From JABWCQ01 sp964587105 (GTDB taxonomy: Bacteria; Electryoneota; RPQS01): 64,000 nucleotides of DNA. Shown here piece after piece: positions 25,465-34,854 of this stretch; the stretch's first letter is position 1, and each line of letters starts with the position of its first letter. Made by a program: the position numbers and the translations under genes. Location of the stretch: contig CAZPKG010000010.1 of the NCBI GenBank assembly GCA_964587105.1, positions 81,136-145,135 of the forward strand, written 5' to 3'. A model generated the notes under the pieces. The model saw nothing but the letters and a program-made list of their open reading frames with translations, was not told the DNA's origin and searched no databases.

Positions 25465-28353
25465 ATGCATTTCTTAGCGATTTTCGCTGTAAGTATTTTA
25501 TTGTCAATTAGTTGCGCTTGTGGCCAAGTGATTTCTGTTCACGAAGTTCAGTTTACTGAATCGCCTGACGGGATTTCGCCTCGGAACGGGCAACTTGTGG
25601 AGGTCACCGGCTTGGTGTCGGCCTACGGCTTTGGCAGCGCCGGACTGCAGTACTTCATCTCAGACCCGGGCGGCGGCCCGTGGAGCGGCGTACTCGTGTT
25701 TGACACGCAGTCCAGAACGATTGCCGTAGGCGACTCGGTTGTTGTGCGGGCCACGGTCACAGAATCGAGTAGTCAAACGAGGCTGAACTCCCCTGAATTA
25801 CTGAGCGTCAATGCAAGTTCTACCGGGATCGCGCAGTTTAGCGCAACGACCGGAGCAATCGGCGAATCGCTTGAAGGCGTGTTCATTGCTCTGGCGAACC
25901 CCGTAGTGACCGAGATTGTTAGCGGCGGGTTCATTGTAAACGACGGAAGCGGACCATTGCGCGTGCGCGAAGGTTTTAGTTTCCTGTATGAACCGTTTGT
26001 TGGCGACACCCTGCAATTCTTGAAGGGAATAGTGTCATACACCAGCGGAGAGTTTGCCATCAATCCGCGTGGGGACTTCGACTTTGGGTTCTCTTCAAAC
26101 CGCCCCCCGCTGATCAGTGAAGTGAGCTATGCGCCGGACCGTCCGACGGGAGTTGACCCTGTTACTGTAACCGCCCTCATAAGCGACGACAACAATGAGC
26201 TGTCAGAGGCACTCGTGTTCTATCGATTTGGCGATGCGGGAGATTTTGCTGCGGTTACTATGCATGACGACGGTGAACATGGGGACGGCGCGGCCTTTGA
26301 TGGTCGCTGGGGAGGAGTTCTGCCGGCCGGCCCCGAGCGTGCACAAGCACATTACTATATCTCTGCACGTGATGCCGACGGCGCGCGCGGGCTGTCACCC
26401 GAAAACGCACCGACGGAAACATATTCATATTTTATTCGCTCAATCAATCTTTCAATCTTTGACATTCAGTTTGTAGATAGTCCAACTGGCGGCGATTCAC
26501 CGTTTAATGGACAGATTGTAACCGTCACAGGAATTGTTACTGGGTCAAACTTTGATGGCGGCAGCTTCTTTATGAGCGATCCGGGCGGCGGACCGTGGAG
26601 CGGGGTGCTCGTTTTCAATCCGCCCGCGACCCCGGCAGAAGGAGATTGTGTGCGTGTTACAGCAAGAGTCCAAGAGTACTTTGAACTGACAGAAATGTCG
26701 AGTGTTTCAAATGTCACGGTTTTGGGAACAGGTCACATCGCTCCGCCGGATACGATTCATGCCGGAATGCTGCCTGATTCTTCCGAAGCTTATGAAGGCT
26801 GCTTTGTTTATATCGGTCCGTGCGTGGTTACGAACACGGACGACTACGGAGACTTCGGGCAGTGGGCGGTTCGGGATGCAAGCGGAGAGGGAATTATCCT
26901 TGGAGACTTTGGACTGGACTACACTCCGGCAGAAGGAGATAGCTTTCAATTTATTCAAGGTTGCGTGACGTTCAATAGTAACCCCGGACACATGATTGCT
27001 CCGCGTCGCAACGAAGACATGGGCATCATTGATCGTAGAGCACCGCAACTGTTGATTGCAGAGGCAGTCACCGAGCATCAGGCAAACTTGCGGTTCAATG
27101 AGCGAATCGATCCGACCGTTGTCAATGACTTGGGACATTTTGAAATTACTGAAGTCACAAATCCTGAATTCCCGACTTTACATATTCAATCCGCTCAGCT
27201 TTTCAATGACGGACGGACGATTCAAATTGAGACTCTTGAATCGCTCCCGGGTGAATCAGCTTATCAGATTGAAGTAACAGACATCTCTGATGTTTCCGGG
27301 AATGTGCTGCAGCAAGCCACGTTGGGATTTGGCGGCTATAGCGCCACTGAAGTGACGCTGATAAACGACATCTACAACGATTTTCACACATATGAAGGCC
27401 TGCCTGTTACCTTGCGTGGCATCGTAAACTTCGTCCAAGACGTAACAACGACTTCCGGCTCCCGCCGCATCTCGGCGTTCATTCAGGACAACAGCGGCCG
27501 CGGTTTCAGCCTTTCGCAAACCGGTGCGGCGTCAACATTTCCCGGCATTCAGCGCGGCAACCTGATCGAGATTACCGGCGTTGTGAATGAATTCTCTGGC
27601 GCGATTCAACTTGGGTCGTTCGCTTCCGGTGCTAATTCAGCAGACATAAAGGTACTCGCAGAATACCAGGAATTGCCAGAACCTATTGTTATTCGCACCG
27701 GCGACCTACGAACGCAGGCTTCAATTGTTGCGGTGTCAGATCCGATACTTTACGGTTCAGGCACATGGTGCAAGGCCACGGGAACAATTTATCAAGTTGA
27801 CGAAAACGTCGGCGGCGGTACAAATATTTTCCTTGATGACGGGTCGGGCAATTTGACCGTTCGCGTTTGGGATTCGATGAATCTCGATAGCGTTATGGTG
27901 GAAGGTGAATGGATGCTGTTAGGCGAACTCGTTGGAAAGCGCGTCAGCATTGCGGGACCGTCTTCAACATTTAACGGCGACTTCCAAATGCTTGCAGGAT
28001 ACACAGAAGACTTCACCGATCCGGACACAAATTCAGTTAGGCCGCCCTCCGGAAAATTGATTCTCGAAGTGCAGAATAGAGCCTTTGCGCCCGATATCGG
28101 GCAAACTTTCCCGATCTTCTTCGATGCTCCCTCCGAGGGCGCTGTTCGGCTCCGCTTGTTTAATCTGCGTGGTCAATTGGTGAACACCTTTGTTGACAAA
28201 CGAGCGGGCGGTCCGCAAGCTATTGATTGGGACGGACGCGATGATCGCAATGAACTCTTGCCGCTCGGAACTTACATTTTGCATCTCGAATCTATTAAGA
28301 ACGGAGAGACGGAGTCTCTAACGAAACCAATCGTAGTGGGGACCCGCCTGTGA
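25465..28353 (+). CDS. Large secreted protein with repeated OB-fold domains
   Basis: A 962-residue protein with a signal peptide (LAIFAVSILLSISCACGQ). Two clear repeats, at about 22-210 and 330-515, share EVQF.ESP.G...P.NGQ.V.VTG.V and SDPGGGPWSGVLVF. These resemble the OB-fold domains of extracellular nucleases such as the YhcR/ExeM type. Two more OB-like segments lie at about 630-760 and 760-850. An Ig-like region (about 215-325) and a FlgD-like Ig domain at the C-terminus (LRLFNLRGQLV...GTYIL) frame them. No nuclease domain is present. It overlaps the PorV-like gene by 4 bases, so the two are translationally coupled. Confidence 0.8.
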   Translation: MHFLAIFAVSILLSISCACGQVISVHEVQFTESPDGISPRNGQLVEVTGLVSAYGFGSAGLQYFISDPGGGPWSGVLVFDTQSRTIAVGDSVVVRATVTESSSQTRLNSPELLSVNASSTGIAQFSATTGAIGESLEGVFIALANPVVTEIVSGGFIVNDGSGPLRVREGFSFLYEPFVGDTLQFLKGIVSYTSGEFAINPRGDFDFGFSSNRPPLISEVSYAPDRPTGVDPVTVTALISDDNNELSEALVFYRFGDAGDFAAVTMHDDGEHGDGAAFDGRWGGVLPAGPERAQAHYYISARDADGARGLSPENAPTETYSYFIRSINLSIFDIQFVDSPTGGDSPFNGQIVTVTGIVTGSNFDGGSFFMSDPGGGPWSGVLVFNPPATPAEGDCVRVTARVQEYFELTEMSSVSNVTVLGTGHIAPPDTIHAGMLPDSSEAYEGCFVYIGPCVVTNTDDYGDFGQWAVRDASGEGIILGDFGLDYTPAEGDSFQFIQGCVTFNSNPGHMIAPRRNEDMGIIDRRAPQLLIAEAVTEHQANLRFNERIDPTVVNDLGHFEITEVTNPEFPTLHIQSAQLFNDGRTIQIETLESLPGESAYQIEVTDISDVSGNVLQQATLGFGGYSATEVTLINDIYNDFHTYEGLPVTLRGIVNFVQDVTTTSGSRRISAFIQDNSGRGFSLSQTGAASTFPGIQRGNLIEITGVVNEFSGAIQLGSFASGANSADIKVLAEYQELPEPIVIRTGDLRTQASIVAVSDPILYGSGTWCKATGTIYQVDENVGGGTNIFLDDGSGNLTVRVWDSMNLDSVMVEGEWMLLGELVGKRVSIAGPSSTFNGDFQMLAGYTEDFTDPDTNSVRPPSGKLILEVQNRAFAPDIGQTFPIFFDAPSEGAVRLRLFNLRGQLVNTFVDKRAGGPQAIDWDGRDDRNELLPLGTYILHLESIKNGETESLTKPIVVGTRL

Positions 28354-29273
28354 TGAAGAAATATTCGCTCCTGCTAATCGCGCTGTTAGCGCTGTGTTCA
28401 GCTGCCGCAGCTCAATTGATATCGAATCCTAATCTTCCCACGGCCGGTGCGCAGGGAATGGGTGGTGCCTACACCGCCGCAGCTCGCGGAAGTGATGCCG
28501 TGATGTGGAATCCGTCAGGCTTGGGCATGAGTCATGGCACCGGTGGGCGCTTTGCCTATCACCAACCTTACAGCGCAAGCTTCTTGTCGCATCTTTCCGT
28601 TTCCGGTTTCACATCATTGCCGAAAAAATACGGCGCGGTCGGATTGGCAATCCAGAATTTAAGCACGCGACTCGGCGGCGAAACAATTTCCGGTGAAACT
28701 GAAATCGCTGTTGCGCACGGACTTCTTCTGCAAGAAGACATTCACTCTGCTCTAAGCGTCGGATATGCGTTGAAGCTTATTTCATGGAGTCTCGGAGAAT
28801 CCGTTGAAGGGCCATCAGGATCTTACGACTTAGGCAGCGCGACAACTGTGGGAATTGACGTCGGAGCAACCGCAAAGGTGTGGGACAGGTTCTTTTTGGC
28901 AAGCGCATTCCACAACATCAATCATCCGCAAATGGGCGCCGATCTCAAGCGCGATCTACCGCGCTCCATGTCAGCGAGTGTGCAGTATGAACCGTACTTC
29001 GGCGTGAAAACAAATTTTGACATCGAGCGCAGGCTTGACGCCGGAACGATATTCAAAGCCGGTGGTGACTTGCAGGTTGTGAAGCCGTTTCACATTCGCG
29101 TCGGCGTGATGACAAATCCGAATATTTTCACAGCCGGCTTTGGCTTGTTCTATCGCGACATCGTGGTTGACTACGCATTTCTGTATCATCCCATCCTGTC
29201 GCCGTCGCACTCCTTCAGCGTCGGTTTCGATGTTCCGCAAAGTCTGGGCAAGCTTTGGAAGCCGGGTGCATGA
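28350..29273 (+). CDS. PorV/PorQ-family outer-membrane protein
   Basis: A 307-residue protein with a signal peptide (MMKKYSLLLIALLALCSAAAAQ). Then comes the family signature NLPTAGAQGMGGAYTAAARGSDAVMWNPSGL, where 'G..GA......D......NPAGL' is typical of PorV/PorQ and FadL-like barrels. The rest is beta-strand rich, ending near FSVGFDV. In Bacteroidetes PorV shuttles type IX cargo and PorQ acts in the attachment complex. Here the gene is coupled at both ends (4-base overlaps) to a multi-OB secreted protein and an HhH-barrel protein. The precise PorV or PorQ role cannot be told from sequence. Confidence 0.85.
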   Translation: MMKKYSLLLIALLALCSAAAAQLISNPNLPTAGAQGMGGAYTAAARGSDAVMWNPSGLGMSHGTGGRFAYHQPYSASFLSHLSVSGFTSLPKKYGAVGLAIQNLSTRLGGETISGETEIAVAHGLLLQEDIHSALSVGYALKLISWSLGESVEGPSGSYDLGSATTVGIDVGATAKVWDRFFLASAFHNINHPQMGADLKRDLPRSMSASVQYEPYFGVKTNFDIERRLDAGTIFKAGGDLQVVKPFHIRVGVMTNPNIFTAGFGLFYRDIVVDYAFLYHPILSPSHSFSVGFDVPQSLGKLWKPGA

Positions 29274-31834
29274 TGCTTCGTGTCTTTTGGATAGTACTTG
29301 CCCTGTTTGTCTGCGCGCTGTATGGTCAAGCGCAGACAGTGCTTGACCTAAATTCCGCGAGCCGTTCTGAGGTGGATGCACTCCCAATTACGCCCGCTCA
29401 AGCGAACGCGATTTGGGAGCGACTTGTCTATGAGGGCCCATTCAAGAATCTGTACGAGTTGAATGATCTGCCGGAAATTGATCCGACAACATTGCTGAAC
29501 TTACGTTCGCTCGTCCGGATTAATCCCCCCCGTCCGGGTGATGACCGCCTCGATAAGATTGAAGACGCCTACTACCGGATCGAAAATTTAGGAACGGAAG
29601 AGGGAACAAACGTCGGCTTGGTGGATGAGTGGATCGATCGAATGCTCGAGCCGATGAACGTGAATGAAGCATCGCTTGATGAATTGATGGATTTGCAAAA
29701 TGTGTCGCCCGCCGATGCCGTCGCGATCTACAATCAAGTCAAGCTGCAAGGCGGAATTCGCGGTTCGCGTGATTTGCGCGCCGTGCCCGGCTTGTCCTCG
29801 TGGGGATACAGAAACGCACGCAACTATCTTTCTTACGACCCGCGTGTCATGAAGAAAGAACTTCACGGTGCGTACACATTTCGCGCCTATGACACACCGT
29901 TTTTCGCCGACGAAGAGTTGGCGATTGATCCGGCGCTGCTGATTGATCCGACGCCCGACGTCAGCCACAAATTCCGTCTGAACTACACACAAGACTACAA
30001 GGCAGGCATCTTGTGGCATCGCAGTTTGGGTGAAGAAACTCAATACTGGGACGTGGCCGGTTCGCACTTGCCGCAGTTCAAGTGGTTTGGCGGCGTGGAA
30101 AAGAAGTTGCTCGGCCCGGTTCATCTCGACCGAGTGTATGTCGGTAACTATCAGATTTCGCTTGGACAAGGCGTGACAATGGAAAGCGGTGATTATTTCA
30201 ATCCACGCTATTCCGGATTTGGGTTTGATAAGCGACTAACCGGAATTGCGCCGGACTTATCGCGCTCACGCGAGTTTACTTTGAAGGGTCTCGCGGTCGA
30301 GGCATCGTACGGAAAATGGAAGACTATCGCATTTGGATCATCGCAGCTCAAAGACGCAATCATCAATCCTGACGGATCGATGAACCGTTTGATTACCCTT
30401 GTTCCACGAGTCAATGAAGATATCTATCCCACTCTGCAGAAACTTGCCAACGGTGACACGGTTACCGTTCCGGCATTTGATGGCAATCAATCGATGCTTG
30501 ATGCCGTGCGCGAAGTTGCGCTCGGAGGTGAAATCGCCTATCGACCGTTCGTCGGCTCTTCAATTGGCTTCATTGCAACAGAGTTTGGTTACGACAAACC
30601 AATAGAACCGGCTTTGGGCAAGGCCTATCAGTTTAACGCGATCACTCGCGGAGGACAAGACACAGTTGTAAACGTTTACTCAGTGATCGACCCGCAAGAG
30701 CGCGATGAAATTGCTGACAACGTGATTAACTCCGAAATCCGAAACGGGTATCATTCCGATATTGCTGGAGGACTTTGGAGCGATGCGCGGGGCGTTCGAC
30801 GCACGTTTGGAATTGACCTCTCGCAGGTGGTTAATAACTATACGTTCCAGTTTGAGTATGCGGAGCTTGAAAAGAATGGTGGAGTTCTTAGCATTGGCGA
30901 TGACCCCCACGGATTAGTCGGGTCAGCGCACGCGCAGTGGAATTCATTGACACTGTTAGGTGTTTACCGCGATTATTCTATTGGTTATGATAATCCTTAT
31001 TCGCGCGGCTTCGCAAACTACGCGCGCTATAATGGAACGACATACGAGGACGAGTTTTACTTAGCGACCGAGACGTTCGCACAGCTTGAACGAAACTCCG
31101 CTGCGCCACAAGCGGAGCGCGGCGTGTATTTCGAGGGACGGTATCAGTTGTCCCGGCCCGTCTTATTTGTCGGCGAGATTGATAATTGGACCCGCGTGGC
31201 CGATCAAGCCGATTACTTTCGCTGGGTAGGCAAGATCACTTATCGACCTGTGTGGCCGATTCAGCTGCGTTTGCGCCAGAAACTTCAGGGCAGGTGGAAC
31301 AGCAATCCGACGCAACCCGCCGGGTTTCAAACGTACGAGAATCGCATCAATCTTGAATACCGACTTTCACGCTTTGACGAGCTTGAATTAATGTATTCGA
31401 GCGGCTACACAAGCTTCACGCATCGTCCCCGCTTAGTTGGCGATCCTGATCCAACAGGCGAGAATCCGCTCGACGCACAAGGCGCGTCGCCGCAGGAAGC
31501 AGTGGGCATTGAAGTTACTCACAATTTCTCGCCGTCTTTGAAACTCAAAACTGCGTGGTTGATGTATGACGGTTTTCTCTGGAATTTTGAGGACACGGAA
31601 TTCGTGGTTGTGGATGGCCAATCGACTCGCTGGTGGATGTCATTGACCAATCGTTTTTCCAATTCGTTAACCGCACGCTTTAAGGTTACTGGTGACAGCC
31701 CTTCAACGAAGACGTTCGTCCAAGCACGAGATAGTAACAGCTATCCCGATCCTGTTCCGGGTCGAAGTTTTGGAGGCGACAACGTCGTTGGCCGCGTTTG
31801 GTCATTCCGCCTACAGCTTGATTATCTGTTTTGA
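29270..31834 (+). CDS. Helix-hairpin-helix (ComEA-like) protein fused to an outer-membrane barrel
   Basis: An 854-residue protein. The start at 29270 overlaps the PorV stop and gives a signal peptide ending GQAQ. Two HhH units are seen, at about 26-83 (LDLNSASRSEVDALP) and 129-185 (MNVNEASLDELMDLQ). These are the ComEA type that binds double-stranded DNA. From about 205 on, the sequence is a large barrel of some 650 residues, with motifs such as LGQGVTMESGDYFNPR and a final Phe (LQLDYLF). Similar HhH-barrel proteins occur in Bacteroidetes without known function. A DNA-binding outer-membrane role is inferred. The rsmA start overlaps its stop. Confidence 0.8.
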   Translation: MMLRVFWIVLALFVCALYGQAQTVLDLNSASRSEVDALPITPAQANAIWERLVYEGPFKNLYELNDLPEIDPTTLLNLRSLVRINPPRPGDDRLDKIEDAYYRIENLGTEEGTNVGLVDEWIDRMLEPMNVNEASLDELMDLQNVSPADAVAIYNQVKLQGGIRGSRDLRAVPGLSSWGYRNARNYLSYDPRVMKKELHGAYTFRAYDTPFFADEELAIDPALLIDPTPDVSHKFRLNYTQDYKAGILWHRSLGEETQYWDVAGSHLPQFKWFGGVEKKLLGPVHLDRVYVGNYQISLGQGVTMESGDYFNPRYSGFGFDKRLTGIAPDLSRSREFTLKGLAVEASYGKWKTIAFGSSQLKDAIINPDGSMNRLITLVPRVNEDIYPTLQKLANGDTVTVPAFDGNQSMLDAVREVALGGEIAYRPFVGSSIGFIATEFGYDKPIEPALGKAYQFNAITRGGQDTVVNVYSVIDPQERDEIADNVINSEIRNGYHSDIAGGLWSDARGVRRTFGIDLSQVVNNYTFQFEYAELEKNGGVLSIGDDPHGLVGSAHAQWNSLTLLGVYRDYSIGYDNPYSRGFANYARYNGTTYEDEFYLATETFAQLERNSAAPQAERGVYFEGRYQLSRPVLFVGEIDNWTRVADQADYFRWVGKITYRPVWPIQLRLRQKLQGRWNSNPTQPAGFQTYENRINLEYRLSRFDELELMYSSGYTSFTHRPRLVGDPDPTGENPLDAQGASPQEAVGIEVTHNFSPSLKLKTAWLMYDGFLWNFEDTEFVVVDGQSTRWWMSLTNRFSNSLTARFKVTGDSPSTKTFVQARDSNSYPDPVPGRSFGGDNVVGRVWSFRLQLDYLF

Positions 31835-32664
31835 AATCTCCACCGCTACCCAAAAAGAGTCTCGGACAGTGTTTCCTAACAGATCGTCAGTACGCGCGTG
31901 AGATTGTCGCAGCCTTGCAGATTCGCCAGGGAGACACCGTTGTAGAAGTTGGTCCGGGGCGCGGATTTCTGACGGAGTTGCTCGTCGATACTCCTGCAAA
32001 GATTATCGGAATTGAGATTGACAACCGACTACAGGAATTCCTTTCCGACAAATTCAAGCCCGCAGCAAATTTCTCTCTTGTACACTCGGACTTCATGAAC
32101 TATGATCTGTCCGCTTTGGCGGGCATTCCGAATCTGAAAGTTGTTGGAAATCTTCCCTATCATCTTTCGAGCGGAATAATTTATAAGCTTCTTGAACATA
32201 ATCGCGCGGCGCGAAACGACAGTTCACTCCCGTGGTTCACGCTTGGTGTCTTGATGATGCAGCGTGAGGTCGCGGAGCGGATGGTGGCAAAGGAGGGCAC
32301 TCGTGTCTATGGAAAACTTTCGATTTTTGTTCAAGCTGAGGCGGTAGTTGACCTGCACAGTATTGTACCGGCGGCTGCATTTCGTCCGATGCCGCAGGTG
32401 GATGGCGGTGTTGTGCGCATGGAGTTTCTGAAGCTACCGGAGCACTATCCATCCGACTATCAACTTTTCGAGCGCGTAATTCGCTTCACGTTCTCGCAGC
32501 GGCGCAAGATGCTTAAGTCAACTTTGTCACAGTTGGCCGGTGTACACCCGATGTGGCAGTCGATTGAATTTGATTTCACGCGAAGGCCGGAGTCGCTCGG
32601 CGTCGGCGAATGGTGCACACTCATCAGCAACATTGCGGCAAGAATTGATAAGCCGCGCTCGTGA
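31831..32664 (+). CDS. rsmA: 16S rRNA (adenine1518/1519-N6) dimethyltransferase
   Basis: A 277-residue KsgA enzyme that dimethylates two adenines in the 3' terminal hairpin of 16S rRNA. GQCFLTDRQ (12-20) is the N-terminal signature. The SAM-binding motif is VEVGPGRGFLT with GPGRG at 41-45, and the catalytic GNLPY is at 106-110. The start is a TTG at 31831, overlapping the HhH-barrel stop by 4 bases. A TTG start is supported by the family N-terminus and by coupling. The next gene, recO, begins at a GTG that also overlaps by 4 bases. Confidence 0.95.
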   Translation: MKSPPLPKKSLGQCFLTDRQYAREIVAALQIRQGDTVVEVGPGRGFLTELLVDTPAKIIGIEIDNRLQEFLSDKFKPAANFSLVHSDFMNYDLSALAGIPNLKVVGNLPYHLSSGIIYKLLEHNRAARNDSSLPWFTLGVLMMQREVAERMVAKEGTRVYGKLSIFVQAEAVVDLHSIVPAAAFRPMPQVDGGVVRMEFLKLPEHYPSDYQLFERVIRFTFSQRRKMLKSTLSQLAGVHPMWQSIEFDFTRRPESLGVGEWCTLISNIAARIDKPRS

Positions 32665-33353
32665 GCGAATTGATTCGAGACCCGGCGATTGTGCTGCGCA
32701 CAACGCCGTTCAGTGAAACGTCACTGATTTTAACGGTTTTCACGGAACATCATGGTCGCATCGGATTGATGGCCAAGGGCGCGCGGCGCAAAGTTAAGAA
32801 TGGTAGCGCCCTTGTGCTTGAACCGGGTTACGAAATGGAGTTCGTTTGGGCGCACAAGAGTTCACGCGACTTGCAAATAGTGCGCGAATCGTCGCTACTA
32901 AATCCACACTTTGGCATCCGTCAATCACTTGAAGCAATTGTAATCGCAAGCTCGGCAATTGAACTGCTCTTGCGCACGCAGAGTGACGACGATCCACATC
33001 CTGAGTTGTTCTGCGCGACCGCACGGTTGCTCGATGCCTGCGAATCAGCAGCATCGGCGCGCTGGCCGGTATTCTGGAAATTTCACTTGGTTCTCTTGTC
33101 GCAGCTGGGTTTTGCAGTCGGTGATCCTGGTGATTTCACCAAGTTGCCGTTCAAACTTTCCGGCGAGTCGCTCGCGCTGATTCGCAAAATCAACAATTCG
33201 GATTTCGCGATGGCCGCGAGACTTCGAACGACAGCTGCAGCTGAACGCGAGGTAACTCGTTGGCTCGCGCACTATCTCTCAGAACATCTACTTATACCTG
33301 CTCAACCGCGTTCGCTTGATGCGTTGCGGTGGATCCGACGAAAAGACAGTTAA
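32661..33353 (+). CDS. recO: DNA repair protein RecO
   Basis: A 230-residue protein with a GTG start. The N-terminal OB fold has RDPAIVLRTTPFSETSLILTVFTEHHGRIG and AKGARRK, diagnostic for RecO. A helical domain follows. The zinc-finger cysteines of many homologues are absent in the C-terminal part. It anneals complementary strands and, with RecR (7232), loads RecA (11290) onto SSB-coated DNA, so three of these partners lie in this window. It overlaps rsmA by 4 bases. Confidence 0.9.
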   Translation: MSELIRDPAIVLRTTPFSETSLILTVFTEHHGRIGLMAKGARRKVKNGSALVLEPGYEMEFVWAHKSSRDLQIVRESSLLNPHFGIRQSLEAIVIASSAIELLLRTQSDDDPHPELFCATARLLDACESAASARWPVFWKFHLVLLSQLGFAVGDPGDFTKLPFKLSGESLALIRKINNSDFAMAARLRTTAAAEREVTRWLAHYLSEHLLIPAQPRSLDALRWIRRKDS

Positions 33354-33370
33354 AAAACTAAGAATATCGA

Positions 33371-34783
33371 ATGGCATCTAATGTAATGGACAAAGTCGTC
33401 AGCTTATGCAAGCGGCGCGGCTTTGTGTTTCAATCATCTGAAATCTACGGTGGGCTGGCGTCCATATGGGATTACGGCCCGCTTGGGATCGCCCTCAAGA
33501 ATAATATCGCCAACTATTGGTGGCGCGAGATGACGCAGCTTCACGACAATATCGTTGGAGTTGATGCGGCCATTCTTATGCACCCACAAGTTTGGAAAGC
33601 TTCGGGCCACGTGGATGGATTTGTTGACCCGCTCGTGGATTGCAAGCAGTGCAAGGCCCGATTCAAAGCGCAGGACTTGATTAAGCAATGGCGCGCCAAG
33701 AAGAAGTTAGCCGCGATTTCGGACGGCGACATCCCTGATGGCGGTGAAGGCGACATAGATCAATTGATGAAGGTGCGCTGGGCTGAAGCGGCATGCCCGT
33801 CATGTGGCACAACAGGCAACCTTACGGCGCCCCGTCAATTTAATCTGATGCTTAAAACCTTTCTCGGACCCGTGGAAGAGAGCGCGGCAGTCGTGTATCT
33901 CCGCCCGGAAACGGCTCAGGGGATTTACGTTAACTACCAAAATGTCGTGAACACCGCGCGCGTCAAATTGCCGTTCGGTATAGCACAAATCGGAAAAGCG
34001 TTTAGAAACGAGATCACGCCGGGGAATTTTATTTTCCGTACACGCGAGTTCGAGCAGATGGAAATGCAGTTCTTCGTGCCCCCTGCCGACGCAACTGAGT
34101 GGCTGATCTCGTGGCGCGATAAACGGTTTGAGTACTACAAGAAATTAGGCATAACACCCGAGAAACTAAGGCTGCATCAGCATACTCCACAAGAGCTTGC
34201 GCACTATGCCGCTGATGCATACGATATTGAATATGAATTCCCGTTCGGCTGGCAGGAGCTTGAAGGGATTCACAATCGCACGGATTTCGATCTGAAGCGC
34301 CACACGGAGTTTTCCGGCAAAGACCTCAGTTACATGAATGAAGAGACGAAAGAACGTTTCGTTCCGTTCATTATTGAAACATCATCAGGTCTTAACCGCA
34401 CATTATTGACATGTCTTGTTGACGGTTATTACGAAGACACGCAGGACGGCGAGGCTCGAACCGTTTTGCGGCTCGCTCCGGCGATTGCGCCGTTCAAGGC
34501 CGGCGTCTTTTCGCTTGTTAAGAAGGACGGCTTGGCCGAGCTGGCCGATCAGCTTGCGAATGATTTGCGCAAGGTCGGCGCCGTGTTTGTGGACCACTCA
34601 GGCTCGATAGGTCGTCGTTATAGGCGGATGGATGAGATCGGCACCCCTTGGGGTATTACGGTCGATTATCAAACCAAAGAAGATCAGACCGTCACATTGC
34701 GCGACCGCGATACGCTTGAGCAATTCCGCATCAAAATGAATGAACTCCCCGGCTGGATGGCGGCAAAGCTTGTTGTTAGCTAA
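33371..34783 (+). CDS. glyQS: Glycyl-tRNA synthetase, homodimeric class II type
   Basis: A 470-residue alpha2 enzyme (eukaryote/archaea-like, as in Thermus and Gram-positives), not the alpha2beta2 form. CKRRGFVFQSSEIYGGLAS and WDYGPLG mark the N-terminus. A zinc-ribbon insertion is indicated by CKQC and CPSC. Motif 2 is RPETAQGIY...FRNEI. The anticodon-binding domain is C-terminal with PAIAPFKAGVF. The length is typical. It starts 18 bases after recO. Glycine metabolism also appears at gcvT (48144), but no link is evident. Confidence 0.96.
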   Translation: MASNVMDKVVSLCKRRGFVFQSSEIYGGLASIWDYGPLGIALKNNIANYWWREMTQLHDNIVGVDAAILMHPQVWKASGHVDGFVDPLVDCKQCKARFKAQDLIKQWRAKKKLAAISDGDIPDGGEGDIDQLMKVRWAEAACPSCGTTGNLTAPRQFNLMLKTFLGPVEESAAVVYLRPETAQGIYVNYQNVVNTARVKLPFGIAQIGKAFRNEITPGNFIFRTREFEQMEMQFFVPPADATEWLISWRDKRFEYYKKLGITPEKLRLHQHTPQELAHYAADAYDIEYEFPFGWQELEGIHNRTDFDLKRHTEFSGKDLSYMNEETKERFVPFIIETSSGLNRTLLTCLVDGYYEDTQDGEARTVLRLAPAIAPFKAGVFSLVKKDGLAELADQLANDLRKVGAVFVDHSGSIGRRYRRMDEIGTPWGITVDYQTKEDQTVTLRDRDTLEQFRIKMNELPGWMAAKLVVS

Positions 34784-34854
34784 CTGCGAAACCGTTTTGA
34801 TCTCCAGATGCATCCTACACTATCTTTTGCTCGGAGTACAACTGAGGAGGATGC

